DNA of 64,000 bases from Streptomyces diastatochromogenes (GTDB lineage: Bacteria; Actinomycetota; Actinomycetes; Streptomycetales; Streptomycetaceae), in the NCBI GenBank assembly GCA_026913215.1, contig JAPTYK010000002.1:124001-188000 (forward strand), written 5' to 3'. Under the pieces are notes generated by a model. That model saw only the letters and a list, made by a program, of their open reading frames with translations, was not told the origin of the DNA and made no database searches. The translations under genes and the position numbers were made by a program. Of the stretch, positions 42,052 through 51,071 are shown piece by piece. Each line of letters begins with the position of its first letter. Position 1 is the first letter of the stretch.

Positions 42052-42093
42052 CACCTGACACCTAACACCTGACACCGGACACCTGACACCTGA
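42033..42093 (+). repeat. 10-bp tandem repeat (ACACCTGACACCTAAC type)
   Basis: Six to seven units alternating CTGACACCTA and ACACCTGAC. It begins inside the last codons of the pentapeptide gene (SDLTSDT) and ends at the edge of the IS630 remnant. Confidence 0.85.
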
Positions 42094-42094
42094 T

Positions 42095-42650
42095 CCGGTT
42101 CGTCAAGGTGAACTGCCGTAGTGGTTTGAAGTGCGTCTCGGTCGGGTTCGCCCAGGACGCGTTGGTCGGGGTGGAGCGCAGGTGGACGTTGTTGTTCTTC
42201 GTCCAGCGCAGGATCTTCCTGTCGTTGTACGCGGAGAGGTTGTCCGGGATCACGTAGACCGGTGCGCCGTCCAGGCGCGTGGCCCGGCTTGTCCTGACCA
42301 GCCCAGTAGCTGCCTGCGGTGAGCCGGATGTCGAGCGGCCCGAACTCGTCGAATACGAGAAGGGGCGGTCTGGGAATCGTTCGAGCGGGCAGCACGGGGC
42401 CTCGCGGTCGGTGCGGATCACCCGGTCGTGGACCTTGCGCGGGTAGACGAGTGATTGGCGGATGGACCAGCAGGTGAAGGGTTGGCCGAGCTTGGTCGGG
42501 TGGGTGGCGGCCGTCTGGGTGACGAAGTCCTTGGCGTCAGGGCCGAGAACGCGGGGACGGTCTCCCGCCGCGTGCGCCGCCGGCGAGCCCGGCTGGCACC
42601 TTCCGGTCGGTAGCCGGGCTGGCGCCTTCCGGTCGGTGTCGTTCATGAAG
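42095..42650 (-). pseudogene. IS630-family transposase remnant
   Basis: Minus-strand frames give VTQTAATHPTKLGQPFTCWS (N-terminal helix-turn-helix region), then FDEFGPLDIRLTAGSYWAGQ and, in another frame, GAPVYVIPDNLSAYNDRKIL, RWTKNNNVHLRSTPTNASWA and NPTETHFKPLRQFTL. These are the conserved DDE blocks of IS630 (DEFGPL, DNLSAH, TPTxASWxNxIE). Long stretches between them are missing and frames alternate. It is a decayed copy with no visible ends. Confidence 0.8.
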
Positions 42651-42778
42651 CACGAGAATGCTCAGAGGGGCAAGCGGGGTTAGCGGTACGATCTCCCGTC
42701 CATTCGTGTGTACTTCGCGGCCGACATGAACTCCTGCCGCAGCAAGGGGGATCGATGGGCCGGATATGAGGACGGGGG

Positions 42779-43324
42779 ATGCCCATGCAAGGGACGGGCA
42801 AGGGTTGGATACTGCCTTTGGCGCTGTCCGTGGTGGGGCTGGTGGTTATCGGGGCGGGGGTCGTCGGCTGGCGCTCCCTCGTGCACGGCATGTCCGACCC
42901 TGGGTCTGTGTCTCTGGCGGTAGGGCTTCGGATCGACGGGGCCCGGGTGTCGGTCAAGGTTCCGGCTTGTCCGACGGAGGCCGTGGACAAGGTCGAGGTG
43001 TTCGACGGAGAGAGGGAGAAGCCCCTCTGGGAGGCGCGTGCCCCGAAGAGCCCGCAGGGCAAGCGCGGTGCGCTCACTCTCTGGGCCGCGGACGAGTACG
43101 AGCACCCCGGCCCGGGAGGGCAGCCGGCGCTGTTGCCGAAGAGCCTGGATGTCGCCGTCACCGGAGCGGGTGGTGAAGGCGGGGGAGGCGGGAACTTCGA
43201 CACCGCCGTCGTGATGGCCGCCAAGTTGCCTGACGGCCATTACTGGACCTCCAAGGGCCCGATGACGGCCGAGGCCATCGACGGTCAGCTGACGTGCGGA
43301 GCATCTGGCCGACCGTCCGCATAG
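42779..43324 (+). CDS. Single-pass membrane protein, hypothetical
   Basis: 181 residues from the ATG at 42779, with GAGGACGGGGG before it; an ATG six bases on is possible. One N-terminal helix (ILPLALSVVGLVVIGAGVVG) anchors an extracytoplasmic domain with ACPTEAVDKVEVFDGEREKP, ALTLWAADEYEHPGPGGQPA and a Gly-rich loop. It ends near GPMTAEAIDGQLTCG. This pattern recurs in Streptomyces membrane proteins of unknown function. One Cys at each end of the domain may form a disulfide. It is monocistronic. Confidence 0.7.
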   Translation: MPMQGTGKGWILPLALSVVGLVVIGAGVVGWRSLVHGMSDPGSVSLAVGLRIDGARVSVKVPACPTEAVDKVEVFDGEREKPLWEARAPKSPQGKRGALTLWAADEYEHPGPGGQPALLPKSLDVAVTGAGGEGGGGGNFDTAVVMAAKLPDGHYWTSKGPMTAEAIDGQLTCGASGRPSA

Positions 43325-43644
43325 GTGCTCCTGACGGCTGGAGATCGGCGGTTGGCCAACGAGGCGAGTATGGATTGCAGTTCGGGTGGTCCGGGTGGTC
43401 CGGGTGGTCCGGGTGGTCCGGGTGGTCTGGGTGGTTGAGGTGGTGCGGGCTGGGGAGACGGACGAGTACGGCCGGATCGGCGGGCTGGTGGAGGTTGCCT
43501 GGCCTTCCTCTGCAAGTTGCCGCCCGTGAGCATGCCCACGGTCGTCATCGTCGTGTCGTTCAGGCAGCGTGGTTCGGAGTCGCTGAGGAATCCTGCGACA
43601 ACGCCGCAAACCCTGGTGTCAGGGCTCGCCTTGCGGGTGGCCGG
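43325..43644. other. Intergenic region between convergent genes
   Basis: Apart from the 9-bp repeat, this 320-bp interval shows no gene or obvious terminator. Confidence 0.5.
43383..43441 (+). repeat. 9-bp tandem repeat (GGGTGGTCC)
   Basis: Six units with little variation just downstream of the membrane-protein gene. It resembles the GTCGAGGTG array near 4440. Confidence 0.92.
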
Positions 43645-44055
43645 TCAGGGAAGAGGACTCGTCTCACGGCTCATCTCGGCCCCGCCGTCTCTCGGGGTCT
43701 CCGCTCCCCAGTCCCACAGGGCCTGGAGGACCGGGCCGAGGCGGTGTCCGTGCGGGGTGAGGGCGTAGCGCACCCGTGGTGGCCAGCCCGGGCGGCGGTC
43801 GCGCTCGACGACTCCGGCCTCGCCGAGCTGTGCCAGTCGGTCGGACAGGACCTTGTCCGACAGGGTGGGGAGGGCCGTGCGCAGCTCGCTGTAGGAACGG
43901 TCGCCGCGCAGCAGCTCGCGGATCACGAGTGTCGTCCAGCGGCCGTGCAGGGCCGCGAGGGTGATCTCCACGGGGCAGGCGGGAGTGGGTGCCGCGACGT
44001 TCGCGTGGGGGGCATCGGGCAGGCCTGCCGGGTGACGAACCGTTCGGTGAGTCAC
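43645..44055 (-). CDS. HxlR-family transcriptional regulator
   Basis: 136 residues from a GTG at 44053-44055, with AGGAGGAGA upstream. It has the typical HxlR layout: CPVEITLAALHGRWTTLVIR with the conserved N-terminal Cys, ELLRGDRSYSELRTALPTLS, DKVLSDRLAQLGEAGVVERD and PPRVRYALTPHGHRLGPVLQ. These form a winged helix that binds DNA as a dimer. The Cys near residue 24 can act as a redox or electrophile sensor in several family members. It is divergent from, and 61 bp away from, a SnoaL-like gene and most likely regulates it and itself. Confidence 0.93.
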   Translation of the reverse strand: MTHRTVRHPAGLPDAPHANVAAPTPACPVEITLAALHGRWTTLVIRELLRGDRSYSELRTALPTLSDKVLSDRLAQLGEAGVVERDRRPGWPPRVRYALTPHGHRLGPVLQALWDWGAETPRDGGAEMSRETSPLP

Positions 44056-44116
44056 GAGGTCTCCTCCTAGCGTGGGGGCATTCGATTCTCCCGGCCCGGA
44101 AGGACGTTTGTCGATC

Positions 44117-44563
44117 ATGAGAGAACTGGCGGATCGGCCCGAAGAGGTGCCCGCGGTGTTCGCCGAGCGGTTCAACAGCGGTGATGCCACCGCGTTGGCG
44201 CAGGTCTACGAGGAGGGGGCAGTGCTGGTCCCGCAGCCGGGAACGCCGGTGACCGGGCCGGACCTGCATGCCGCCAACGGCCGCCTGCAGAAGCTCGGAG
44301 TCCCCATCGTGGTCCGTCCGCGGCACGTCTACCGCAACGGGGACCTGGCGCTGCTGATAGTGGACTGGGTCATCGACGGGGCCGGTCATGACGGCCGGGC
44401 GGTGCACGTCGAGGGCACGGCTACCGACGTCGCCCGGCGGGGCTCGGACGGCCGTTGGCGTTACGTCATCGACAACCCCTTCGGTACTCGTTCGCAGGGG
44501 CTCGTCACTGAGGACACGGGGGAGCGGCCTCCTGAAGGAGCAGGCCTGAAGGAGCAGGCCTGA
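44117..44563 (+). CDS. SnoaL/NTF2-like (DUF4440) protein
   Basis: 148 residues from the ATG at 44117; GGAAGGA lies somewhat far upstream and a GTG at 44072 is an alternative. The protein begins VPAVFAERFNSGDATALAQV, YEEGAVLVPQPGTPVTGPD and continues DLALLIVDWVIDGAG, VARRGSDGRWRYVIDNPFG. This is the cone-shaped NTF2 fold typical of SnoaL-like cyclases and DUF4440 proteins. The C-terminal tail (GAGLKEQA) is encoded within the first units of a 14-bp tandem repeat, so repeat slippage changes the protein end. Likely controlled by the divergent HxlR regulator. Confidence 0.85.
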   Translation: MRELADRPEEVPAVFAERFNSGDATALAQVYEEGAVLVPQPGTPVTGPDLHAANGRLQKLGVPIVVRPRHVYRNGDLALLIVDWVIDGAGHDGRAVHVEGTATDVARRGSDGRWRYVIDNPFGTRSQGLVTEDTGERPPEGAGLKEQA

Positions 44564-44645
44564 AGGAGCAGGCCTGAAGGAGCAGGACTGAACGAGCTGC
44601 CCTGAACGAGCTGCCCTGAACGAGCAGGCCTGAACCAGCTGCCCC
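44533..44645 (+). repeat. 14-bp tandem repeat (GAAGGAGCAGGCCT)
   Basis: About eight units with variants (GAACGAGCTGCCCT), starting inside the SnoaL gene and continuing past its stop. It is followed at 44670-44740 by a 7-bp GCGTCCG array. Confidence 0.88.
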
Positions 44646-44730
44646 ATCTGACACGGGCGGTCGATCGGCGGGAATGACGCGGGACGCGGGACGCGGGCGT
44701 CCGGCATCTGGCGTCCGGCGTCCGGCGTCC

Positions 44731-44765
44731 GGCGTCCGGCGCCTCGGGGTGAGGCGCCGGACGCC
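44731..44765. terminator. Bidirectional hairpin terminator
   Basis: Perfect 15-bp arms (GGCGTCCGGCGCCTC / GAGGCGCCGGACGCC) with a 5-base loop, between the convergent SnoaL and carboxylesterase genes. The left arm grows out of the 7-bp repeat array. Confidence 0.85.
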
Positions 44766-44789
44766 GGGCCGGAGGCGGTGGCGGGTGGT

Positions 44790-46368
44790 TCAGTCCTCCT
44801 CGACCTCGGGGTGAGGAAGTCCACGCCGTCCCAGAGCTGGCGTTCCTTGGAGCGGGGTCGTTGACGACCTTGTGGGCCGTGGTGTTGTCCTTGGCGAAGG
44901 TCATGACCGGGCGGGTGACGGTGTCGTAGGCGGGCCAGTCGGCGCCGGGCTTGCCGGTGCGCGCGAACGTGATCCAGTGCGAGCGGATCGTCTTGGCGAG
45001 TTCGGCGGGCGGGGTGGCGCCGAGGAGCTTGTCGGCGCCGGGGGCGTCGAGGGTGTCCCAGACGAACGGGAGGTCGACGATGTGGCCGGCGCCGATGGGG
45101 AGGGAGGTGCCGGCCGTCGCGGGTGAGCGCCAGCCGATCTCGTAGACGTAGGCAGGGGCGGCGCCTTCGCGCTGCCGGGTCTCGGCGACGTGGTAGCTGG
45201 GGATGCGGAAGAGGCGGTCGGTCATCACGGCCGCGAACACCTCGGCAGGTGTCGAGCGGGTGTAGGGCGCGGTGTCGTTGGCGCTGTAGACGTCGTACGC
45301 GCTCGCGGGCGCGCCGTAGACGGAGAGCCGTTCCTTGAGCTTGTCGGCCGGGGCGTTCGCGAGGTCGGGGTAGGGCGCGACGAAGAAGCGGTGCTCTTCG
45401 GTGGTGGTGCCGATCAGCAGCGGGATCTTCGAGCCCACGCCTTCGCGGAGGGACTCGATCGGGGCCTTGGGCAGCAGACCTCCGTCGATCACGGGCTGGA
45501 AGGACATGCCGCACGAGTCGATGGTGCTGTCGCCGTAGGCGCTCCGGTCGGCCGTCTCGACGACGCCGTTGTGCGCGAGCTGCTGGGCCTTGACCACGTC
45601 GCCGGGGTCCTTCGGGCTGAGGTAGTGCGCTTCGAGGCCAAGGGCCATGACGCGAATGGCCACCTCCGTGGACAGGCGTCGCGCGTCCTCGGGGCGCTGG
45701 CCGATGCTTGCGGTGCCGCTCTGCACGATGGCCTTGTGGAAGAGGTTGTCCTCGGCGACGTATTCGGAGGACAGCAGTGCCAGGATGCTCATCGCGCCGG
45801 CCGACTGGCCGAAGACCGTGACGTTGTCCTTGTCGCCGCCGAACTCCGCGATGTTGTCCTGCACCCACCCCAGGGCCGCGATCTGGTCGTGCAGCCCGCG
45901 GTTGTTGGTCCCGTTGTTGAGGTAGCCGAAACCCTCCATGCCGAGGCGGTAGTTGAAGGTGACCAGCACCACCCCTTCGCGCGCGAAGGCGGAACCGTCG
46001 TACAGGGCGCCGGCGGAGGAACCGCGCATGAACGCGCCGCCGTGGAACCAGACCATGACCGGGCGGGGCCCGGTCTGCTCGCGCGGCGCCCACACGTTGA
46101 CCGTCAGGACGTTGCCGCCGCCCACCAGCGCGGGATCACCGCTCAGTAACGTGTCGAAGATCCCGTTGGTGGCACGGGACGGGGCGGGACCGAACGTGTT
46201 CGCCTCAAGTCCGTCCCCCTCGCCGAAGTATGCCGACGGAGCCGCGTACCGCAGGTTGCCGGTCGGGGGTTCCGCGTAGGGGACGCCGAGGAACGTTCCG
46301 ATCCCGTTCTCGACCTGTCCGGACACCGGGCCGTACCCGAGATCGATCTTCCATACCTCGCTGGACAC
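44790..46368 (-). CDS. Type-B carboxylesterase/lipase
   Basis: About 525 residues from a GTG at 46366-46368, with GAGGTGGGA upstream. Carboxylesterase motifs are GTFLGVPYAEPPTGNLRYAA near residue 24, VMVWFHGGAFMRG near 105 (oxyanion hole), NVTVFGQSAGAMS near 190 (nucleophile Ser), IGTTTEEHRFF near 315 and GAGHIVDLPFVW near 430 (catalytic His). No signal peptide is visible, so it is probably cytoplasmic. As read, the frame misses the natural end and runs to 44461. Two single-base indels in C-runs (about 44855 and 44803) would restore KERQLWDGVDFLTP and a stop at 44790. Substrates are short-chain esters. Confidence 0.88.
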
Positions 46369-46636
46369 GTTCCCACCTCGTTTTTGGATTGGGGGTCGCC
46401 GTCCTCCGCAGACACGGGACGGCTCACGGCCATCATGATCAAAACGATTTCGGTGGGGGAGCCCCCGTCAACCGTTCACCCGAATGGGTGAACCGGTACG
46501 CCAGGTCCGGACGGCGTGGGAAGCCACCGCCTTGGACTTGTCCGGACGATCACCCCCGGTGCGCGGAGGTGAGAGACCACTCGCGCCGTCCCGGCGAGGC
46601 CGGGATCACGGCTACAGGCACGCCGACGGCGTGAGG
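46369..46636. other. Intergenic region, no supported gene
   Basis: About 270 bp upstream of the carboxylesterase; presumably its promoter. No repeat or hairpin stands out. Confidence 0.5.
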
Positions 46637-47053
46637 TCAGGGCGCGAAGTACCAGCAGTACAGGCTCAGGCCTCTCTCCACACGACTACTGGCCAAGGCT
46701 GACAGACGCTCAAGGAGGTCGACCGAGCTGTCGGGAGAAACCTCATCGCCCATCTCTGAGGCGATCCCGGCCCATGCAACGGCTGCGGTTCGAAGCCGGT
46801 CCGTTCCCGCACCGATCAAAGCGGTGCAGAGCGGTTGCGGAACAGCGAAGACGGTGAAGCCATCGTTGGCCATGGGCACGACGTGTCTGAGCGGGCTCTC
46901 CGTCCCCGTCAACAGGGCTTCCCACTTCGGAACCGCGTCATCCGGATAGATGTCGTCACACGGCACAGCAGGAAAGTCGTGGCTCTTGCGCGGCCCTACC
47001 CGCGCTGCGGACTCGTCGTCCCCAGCAAGGAAGAACTCTCCTACAAGTACCAT
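46637..47053 (-). CDS. Conserved hypothetical protein (EFFLAGDDESAA type)
   Basis: 138 residues from the ATG at 47051-47053. It reads VLVGEFFLAGDDESAARVGP, KSHDFPAVPCDDIYPDDAVP and KWEALLTG, then FTVFAVPQPLCTALIGAGTD, AAVAWAGIASEMGDE and ends GLSLYCWYFAP. Similar single-domain proteins with an F-L-A-G-D-D start and a W-E-x-L-L-T-G block are common in actinobacteria and unassigned. The composition and lone position suggest a cytoplasmic, possibly immunity-like protein. No toxin partner is visible. Confidence 0.65.
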   Translation of the reverse strand: MVLVGEFFLAGDDESAARVGPRKSHDFPAVPCDDIYPDDAVPKWEALLTGTESPLRHVVPMANDGFTVFAVPQPLCTALIGAGTDRLRTAAVAWAGIASEMGDEVSPDSSVDLLERLSALASSRVERGLSLYCWYFAP

Positions 47054-47139
47054 CTGCCGATTCTGGCATGCCTGGGTGCCTGGGTGCCCGGGAGCCCGGT
47101 CAAGTGTCTGCTCCGCTCCTGGGGCGTCGGCGTGGGCAT

Positions 47140-47505
47140 GGGGCGGGGTGACTTGGCGGATGCCGAGTGGGACGGCTGCGGCCGTTCCTGCCGGTCAGCA
47201 ACGGGCGTTGTGACGGGTGGCGGGATCACCGGCAGGTGATCGACGGGATTCCGCACCGGGTGCGGACCGGGGTGCAGTGGCAGGATCTGCCCGAGCGGTT
47301 CGGCCCATCGTCCGTGCGCAAAGGCTCACACGGCGGCCGGCCACCCGGCTTCGACGAAGAGCGGTACGAGAAACGCAACACCGTCGAACGGGCCATCAAG
47401 CGGCTCAAGAACGCCCGAGCCGTCGCCACTCGCTACGACAAGCGCAGCTACGTCTACCTCGGCACCGCCACCGCCGCAGCACTCATGATCCGGCTCCACA
47501 CATGA
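47140..47505 (+). pseudogene. IS5-family transposase relic with large internal deletion
   Basis: Reads FLPVSNGRCDGWRDHRQVID, GIPHRVRTGVQWQDLPERFG, the N-terminal DNA-binding domain. It is joined directly to GSHGGRPPGFDEERYEKRNT, VERAIKRLKNARAVATRYDK and TAAALMIRLHT, the C-terminal end. The whole DDE middle (well over 100 residues) is missing, yet the fusion is in frame, making a MITE-like miniature element. A 10-bp word TCCTGGGGCG occurs on both sides (47117-47126 and 47519-47528), possibly by chance. Confidence 0.8.
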
Positions 47506-47543
47506 TCGACCTGACAAGTCCTGGGGCGAAAACCACCCACCGC

Positions 47544-48170
47544 CTACGACGAAGCCGGAGCGGAGACGCTGATCAGTTGGTCGGCGTACGTGTCCAGGGC
47601 GGCCAGGGCCTGGGTGTCGTCGCGGTCGATCAGCCAGTTGAGGGTCAGGCCGTCGAGGAGGCTCAGGCCGACGCGGGCGAGTACGGGGATGTCGACGGTC
47701 CAGCGGATGTTGGCCTGGTCGGCGACGGCGGTGAGGTGGTCGATGTTGGCCTGGAGGTAGTGCTGGTACTGGCGGCGGGCGACGTCGGCGAGGCCGGGCT
47801 CGCGCAGGGCGTATTGGGTGAGTTCGTAGGTGACGAGGTGTTCGGAGGGGCGGGCGCGGATTCCTTCCCAGTAGGCGTGGAGGGTGGAGCGGATGAGGGT
47901 GGGGGCGTCGGTGGGCGCGGGGGTGTCTTCGGGGGTGTCTTCGGGGGTGTGGGTTGGGGTGAAGGCGAGGGAGTTGAGCATGATGCGTTCGATGACGCTG
48001 TGGAGGAGTTCCCGCTTGGAGCGGAAGCAGTAGTGGAAGGCGCCCAGGGGGAGGCCGGCCTCGCCGACGATGGCGCGGGTGGTGGCTTTGGCGACGCCGT
48101 CGCGGATCATGACGCGGATGGCGGCCTCGACCAGCTGTTCGCGGCGTTCGTCGGCCGACTGGCGGGCCAT
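47544..48170 (-). CDS. TetR-family transcriptional regulator
   Basis: 208 residues from the ATG at 48168-48170, with GAGGAG upstream. The N-terminal helix-turn-helix (QLVEAAIRVMIRDGVAKATT, RAIVGEAGLPLGAFHYCFRS) is standard TetR, followed by a helical ligand domain with LARVGLSLLDGLTLNWLIDR near the end. Residues ~75-85 contain PEDTPEDTP, encoded by 12-bp repeats (about 47924-47956), in the linker after the DNA-binding domain. It lies directly downstream of the deaminase/aldolase gene on the same strand, and probably represses the divergent catabolic genes through the palindromes at 49531-49587. Confidence 0.92.
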   Translation of the reverse strand: MARQSADERREQLVEAAIRVMIRDGVAKATTRAIVGEAGLPLGAFHYCFRSKRELLHSVIERIMLNSLAFTPTHTPEDTPEDTPAPTDAPTLIRSTLHAYWEGIRARPSEHLVTYELTQYALREPGLADVARRQYQHYLQANIDHLTAVADQANIRWTVDIPVLARVGLSLLDGLTLNWLIDRDDTQALAALDTYADQLISVSAPASS

Positions 48171-48244
48171 GGGGACTCCTCGGGGCACAGGGCGGGTGGG
48201 GCAGGGGCAGCACCGTACCGTGTGGCGGTCCGGTGCTCGGAGGG

Positions 48245-49486
48245 TCAGAGGAAGGCGTGGCCCTCGCCCCGGTAGGTGGGGACGGTGTCGATGACGCGGT
48301 CGCCCTCGACGAGGTGCAGGTGGTTGACGCGTTCGCAGAGTTCGCCCGCCTTGGCGTGGCGGAACCAGACGCGGTCGCCCGGGTGCAGGAGGTCGGCCGC
48401 CTCGCCGGTGAGGGGGGTCTGTACCTCGCCGGCGCCTTCGCGGGGCAGGAAGCGCAGGCCGGCGGGCCATACGGGGGTGGGCAGGCGGTCGGCGCCCGGT
48501 GCTCCGGAGGCGACCCAGCCGCCGCCGAGGACGGTCGCGTGGCCGGGGGCGGGGCGGCGGACGACGGGCAGGACGAAGTAGGCGGCGGGGAGCGGGCTGA
48601 AGCGGCGGTAGTGGTCGAAGAGGCCGGGGGCGTACAGGCCGGATCCGGCGCCGAGTTCGGTGACGGCGGGCTCGCCGGAGGTGGTCTCCAGGCTGCCGGT
48701 GCCGCCGCCGTTGACGAACTCCAGGGGTGTCATCGCGCGGATGGCCCGGACCGCGGCGGCGCGGCGTTCGCGCAGGTCGCGGGCGGAGGCCCGCTGCATC
48801 AGGCGGATGGCGGAGCGGGCGAGGGCGGGGCCGGGCCGGTTGTCGCCGACGCCGGCGATCTGTCCTTCGTACGCCATGACGCCGACGAGTCGGAACCGTG
48901 GCCGGGCCAGGATGGCCTGGGCCAGCGCGCGGGCCTGGTCGGCCGAGTGGACGGGGGAGCGGTGCATCCCCAGGTGGAGCCGGCCTCCGAGGAGGCGCAG
49001 GGAGGCGTCGAGGTCGAGGCAGATCCGCAGGGGCGGGCCGTCCGGGCCGGCGGCCGCGGCGATCAGGTCCAGGTGCTCGACGGAGTCGACCATGAGCGTG
49101 ACGCGGGCCGCGAGGGCGTCGTCGTGCGCGAGGCGGCGCAGCGCGTCGGGATCGGCGGTGGGGTAGCCGACGAGGACGTCGTCGTGCCGCTCGGCGAGCC
49201 AGAGCGCCTCGGGGAGGGTGAAGGCCAGGATGCCGGAGAAGCCGGGCAGGCGCAGGACGTCGTCGATCAGCGGACGGCAGCGCAGGGACTTGCTGGCCAG
49301 GCGGATCGGCTTGCCTCCCGAGCGCCGGGTCATCTGCGCGGCGTTGGCGCGCAGGGCGCCGAGGTCGACCACGGCGAAGGGCGGCTGGAGGCCGGCGGTC
49401 GCCTCGCGCAGCGAAGCGAAGGAGGCCGGTGCCGCGGTGGGCGTGGGGCGGTGCGGCGCGACTGCGGTCGGCTTGGGGCTTCCCAT
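48245..49486 (-). CDS. PLP-dependent amino acid deaminase/aldolase (alanine racemase N-terminal fold)
   Basis: 413 residues from the ATG at 49484-49486. The alanine-racemase-type barrel begins QPPFAVVDLGALRANAAQMT, with the PLP lysine in KPIRLASKSLRCRPLI, then VLVGYPTADP, RICLDLDASLRLLGGRLHLG, FEFVNGGGTGSLE and a C-terminal D-threonine-aldolase-like domain ending PHLHLVEGDRVIDTVPTYRG-like. Related enzymes are annotated as amino acid deaminase/aldolase and act on D-amino or 3-hydroxy amino acids using PLP and a divalent metal. It forms an operon with the TetR gene and diverges from a flavin oxidase gene, suggesting a common degradation pathway. Confidence 0.88.
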   Translation of the reverse strand: MGSPKPTAVAPHRPTPTAAPASFASLREATAGLQPPFAVVDLGALRANAAQMTRRSGGKPIRLASKSLRCRPLIDDVLRLPGFSGILAFTLPEALWLAERHDDVLVGYPTADPDALRRLAHDDALAARVTLMVDSVEHLDLIAAAAGPDGPPLRICLDLDASLRLLGGRLHLGMHRSPVHSADQARALAQAILARPRFRLVGVMAYEGQIAGVGDNRPGPALARSAIRLMQRASARDLRERRAAAVRAIRAMTPLEFVNGGGTGSLETTSGEPAVTELGAGSGLYAPGLFDHYRRFSPLPAAYFVLPVVRRPAPGHATVLGGGWVASGAPGADRLPTPVWPAGLRFLPREGAGEVQTPLTGEAADLLHPGDRVWFRHAKAGELCERVNHLHLVEGDRVIDTVPTYRGEGHAFL

Positions 49487-49530
49487 GGCGTACGGGCCTT
49501 TCTCGCGGAGGACCGGGGGCGCCAACCTCT

Positions 49531-49587
49531 CTTGGTCAAGCGTCCAAGTCAAGACGTCGCGCCTCTTGACTTGGTCAGGTGTCCAAG
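49531..49587. promoter_or_regulatory. Two matched palindromic operators in the divergent catabolic promoter
   Basis: CTTGGTCAAGCGTCCAAG (49531-49548) and CTTGGTCAGGTGTCCAAG (49570-49587) are 18-bp sites with CTTGG/CCAAG half-sites. Their centres are 39 bp apart, and they lie between the deaminase/aldolase gene (minus) and the lactone-oxidase-type gene (plus). Palindromes of this geometry suit a TetR dimer, and the TetR gene is in the same operon. Lrp is an alternative binder. Confidence 0.7.
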
Positions 49588-49663
49588 TTCAGTCTGCCGG
49601 GAACCGCGCCCGGGTACCGGGCGCGCCGACGAGCCGTCGATCCGCACGAAGGGGCTTTCTGGG

Positions 49664-51042
49664 ATGACCGGGGTTGGGATGACCGAGGCGGGGACGACCG
49701 AGGTGTGGCGCAACTGGGCAGGGAACGAGACGGCACGGCCCCATCGGGTGCGCCGGCCGGGAAGCACCGCCGAGGTGGCCGACGCCGTCCGGGACGCGGC
49801 CCGGGACGGGCAGCGGGTCAAGGCGGTCGGCGCCGGGCACTCCTTCAGCCCGGCCGCCGTCGCCCCGGGGTCCAGCTGCGCCTGGACCGCCTCGACGGAC
49901 TGCGCTCCGTCGACGCGGAGAGCGGCCTGGTCACGGTCGGGGCCGGGATGCCGCTGTGGAAGCTCGGCCCGCTGCTCGCCGAGCACGGCCTCGCGATGGA
50001 GATCATGGGGGACATCGACCGGCAGACCGTCTCGGGGGCGATCTCCACGGGGACGCACGGCTCGGGGCTGCGGTTCGGCGGCCTGGCCACCCAGGTCCGC
50101 GGGCTGCGCCTGGTCCTCGCGGACGGCTCGGTCGCCGACTGCTCCGCCGACGAACGGCCCGAACTGTTCCGGGCCGCGCGCGTCGGCATCGGGGCGCTCG
50201 GCGTCCTGACCGAGGTCACGCTCCAGTGCGTCCCCCGGTTCGCCCTGCACGCCCGGGACACCGCGATGCCGGTCGACGAGACGCTGGGGCGCCTCGACGA
50301 ACTCGTCGAGGGCAACGACCACTTCGAGTTCTTCTGGTTCCCGCACAGCACCACCACGCTGACCCGCCGCTTCCACCGGCTGCCCGGCGACGCCCCGCTC
50401 CAGCCCATCGGCGAGCTGAGCCGGCGCCTCGACGAGACCGTCAGCAACCTCGGCTTCGAGGCGCTGTGCCGCCTCGGCACGAAGGTCCCCTCCCTCGTCC
50501 CGCCGATCGCCCGGCTCGCCGCACGGGCGATGTCCACCCGGGAGTGGACCGACCTGTCCGCGAAGGTCTTCGCCTCGCCCCGCGAAGTACGCTTCCACGA
50601 GGGCGAGTTCGCCATCCCCCGCGAGAACGCCGTCGAGGCGCTCCGGGAGATCGAGCGCTGGATCCGCACCCACGACGAGCGGGTGTCCTTCCCGCTGGAG
50701 GTGCGGTTCGCCGCCGCCGACGACATCTGGCTCTCCACGGCGCAGGGCCGCGAGAGCTGCTACATCGCCTTCCATCAGTACCACCGCATGCCGTACCGCC
50801 GGTACTTCCAGGCGTGCGAGGACATCCTCGGCTCCTACGGCGGCCGCCCCCACTGGGGCAAGATGCACTCCCTCGGCGCCGAGGACCTGCGCCCCCGCTA
50901 CCCGCACTTCGACGACTTCGTGGACCTGCGCGACGCCCTCGACCCGACCGGACTCTTCGCCAACCCCTACCTCGACCGCGTCCTCGGCCCCGCCCCGGAG
51001 GCGACGCCCGTCGGCGACGACAGCGCCGCCCGCCCCGCCTGA
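49664..51042 (+). pseudogene. D-arabinono-1,4-lactone oxidase-type FAD oxidoreductase, one frameshift as read
   Basis: About 460 residues from the ATG at 49664; one at 49679 is possible. Motifs are VWRNWAGNETARPHRVRRPG, VKAVGAGHSFSPAAV near residue 62 (the His after GxG is the covalent FAD attachment site in AldO/ALO enzymes), GSGLRFGGLATQVRGLRLVL and a C-terminal FHQYHRMPYRRYFQACEDIL / GRPHWGKMHSL. The frame breaks at the CCCCGGGG run near 49868. Inserting one base restores VQLRLDRLDGLRSVDAESGL. The rest is fully conserved, so a sequencing indel is plausible. Family members oxidise sugar lactones or alditols with O2. Confidence 0.85.
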
Positions 51043-51071
51043 CCACGAGCCCGCCACCCGCTGGAGGTCCC

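Noticed and set aside
43664..46093. 809-residue minus-strand frame spanning the HxlR and carboxylesterase genes
   Set aside because: Shadow frame; real proteins are the carboxylesterase and HxlR in other frames. It only supplies the frameshifted carboxylesterase C-terminus.
47217..48275. Gly/Val/Asp-rich 352-residue plus-strand frame
   Set aside because: Antisense of the TetR gene with biased composition.
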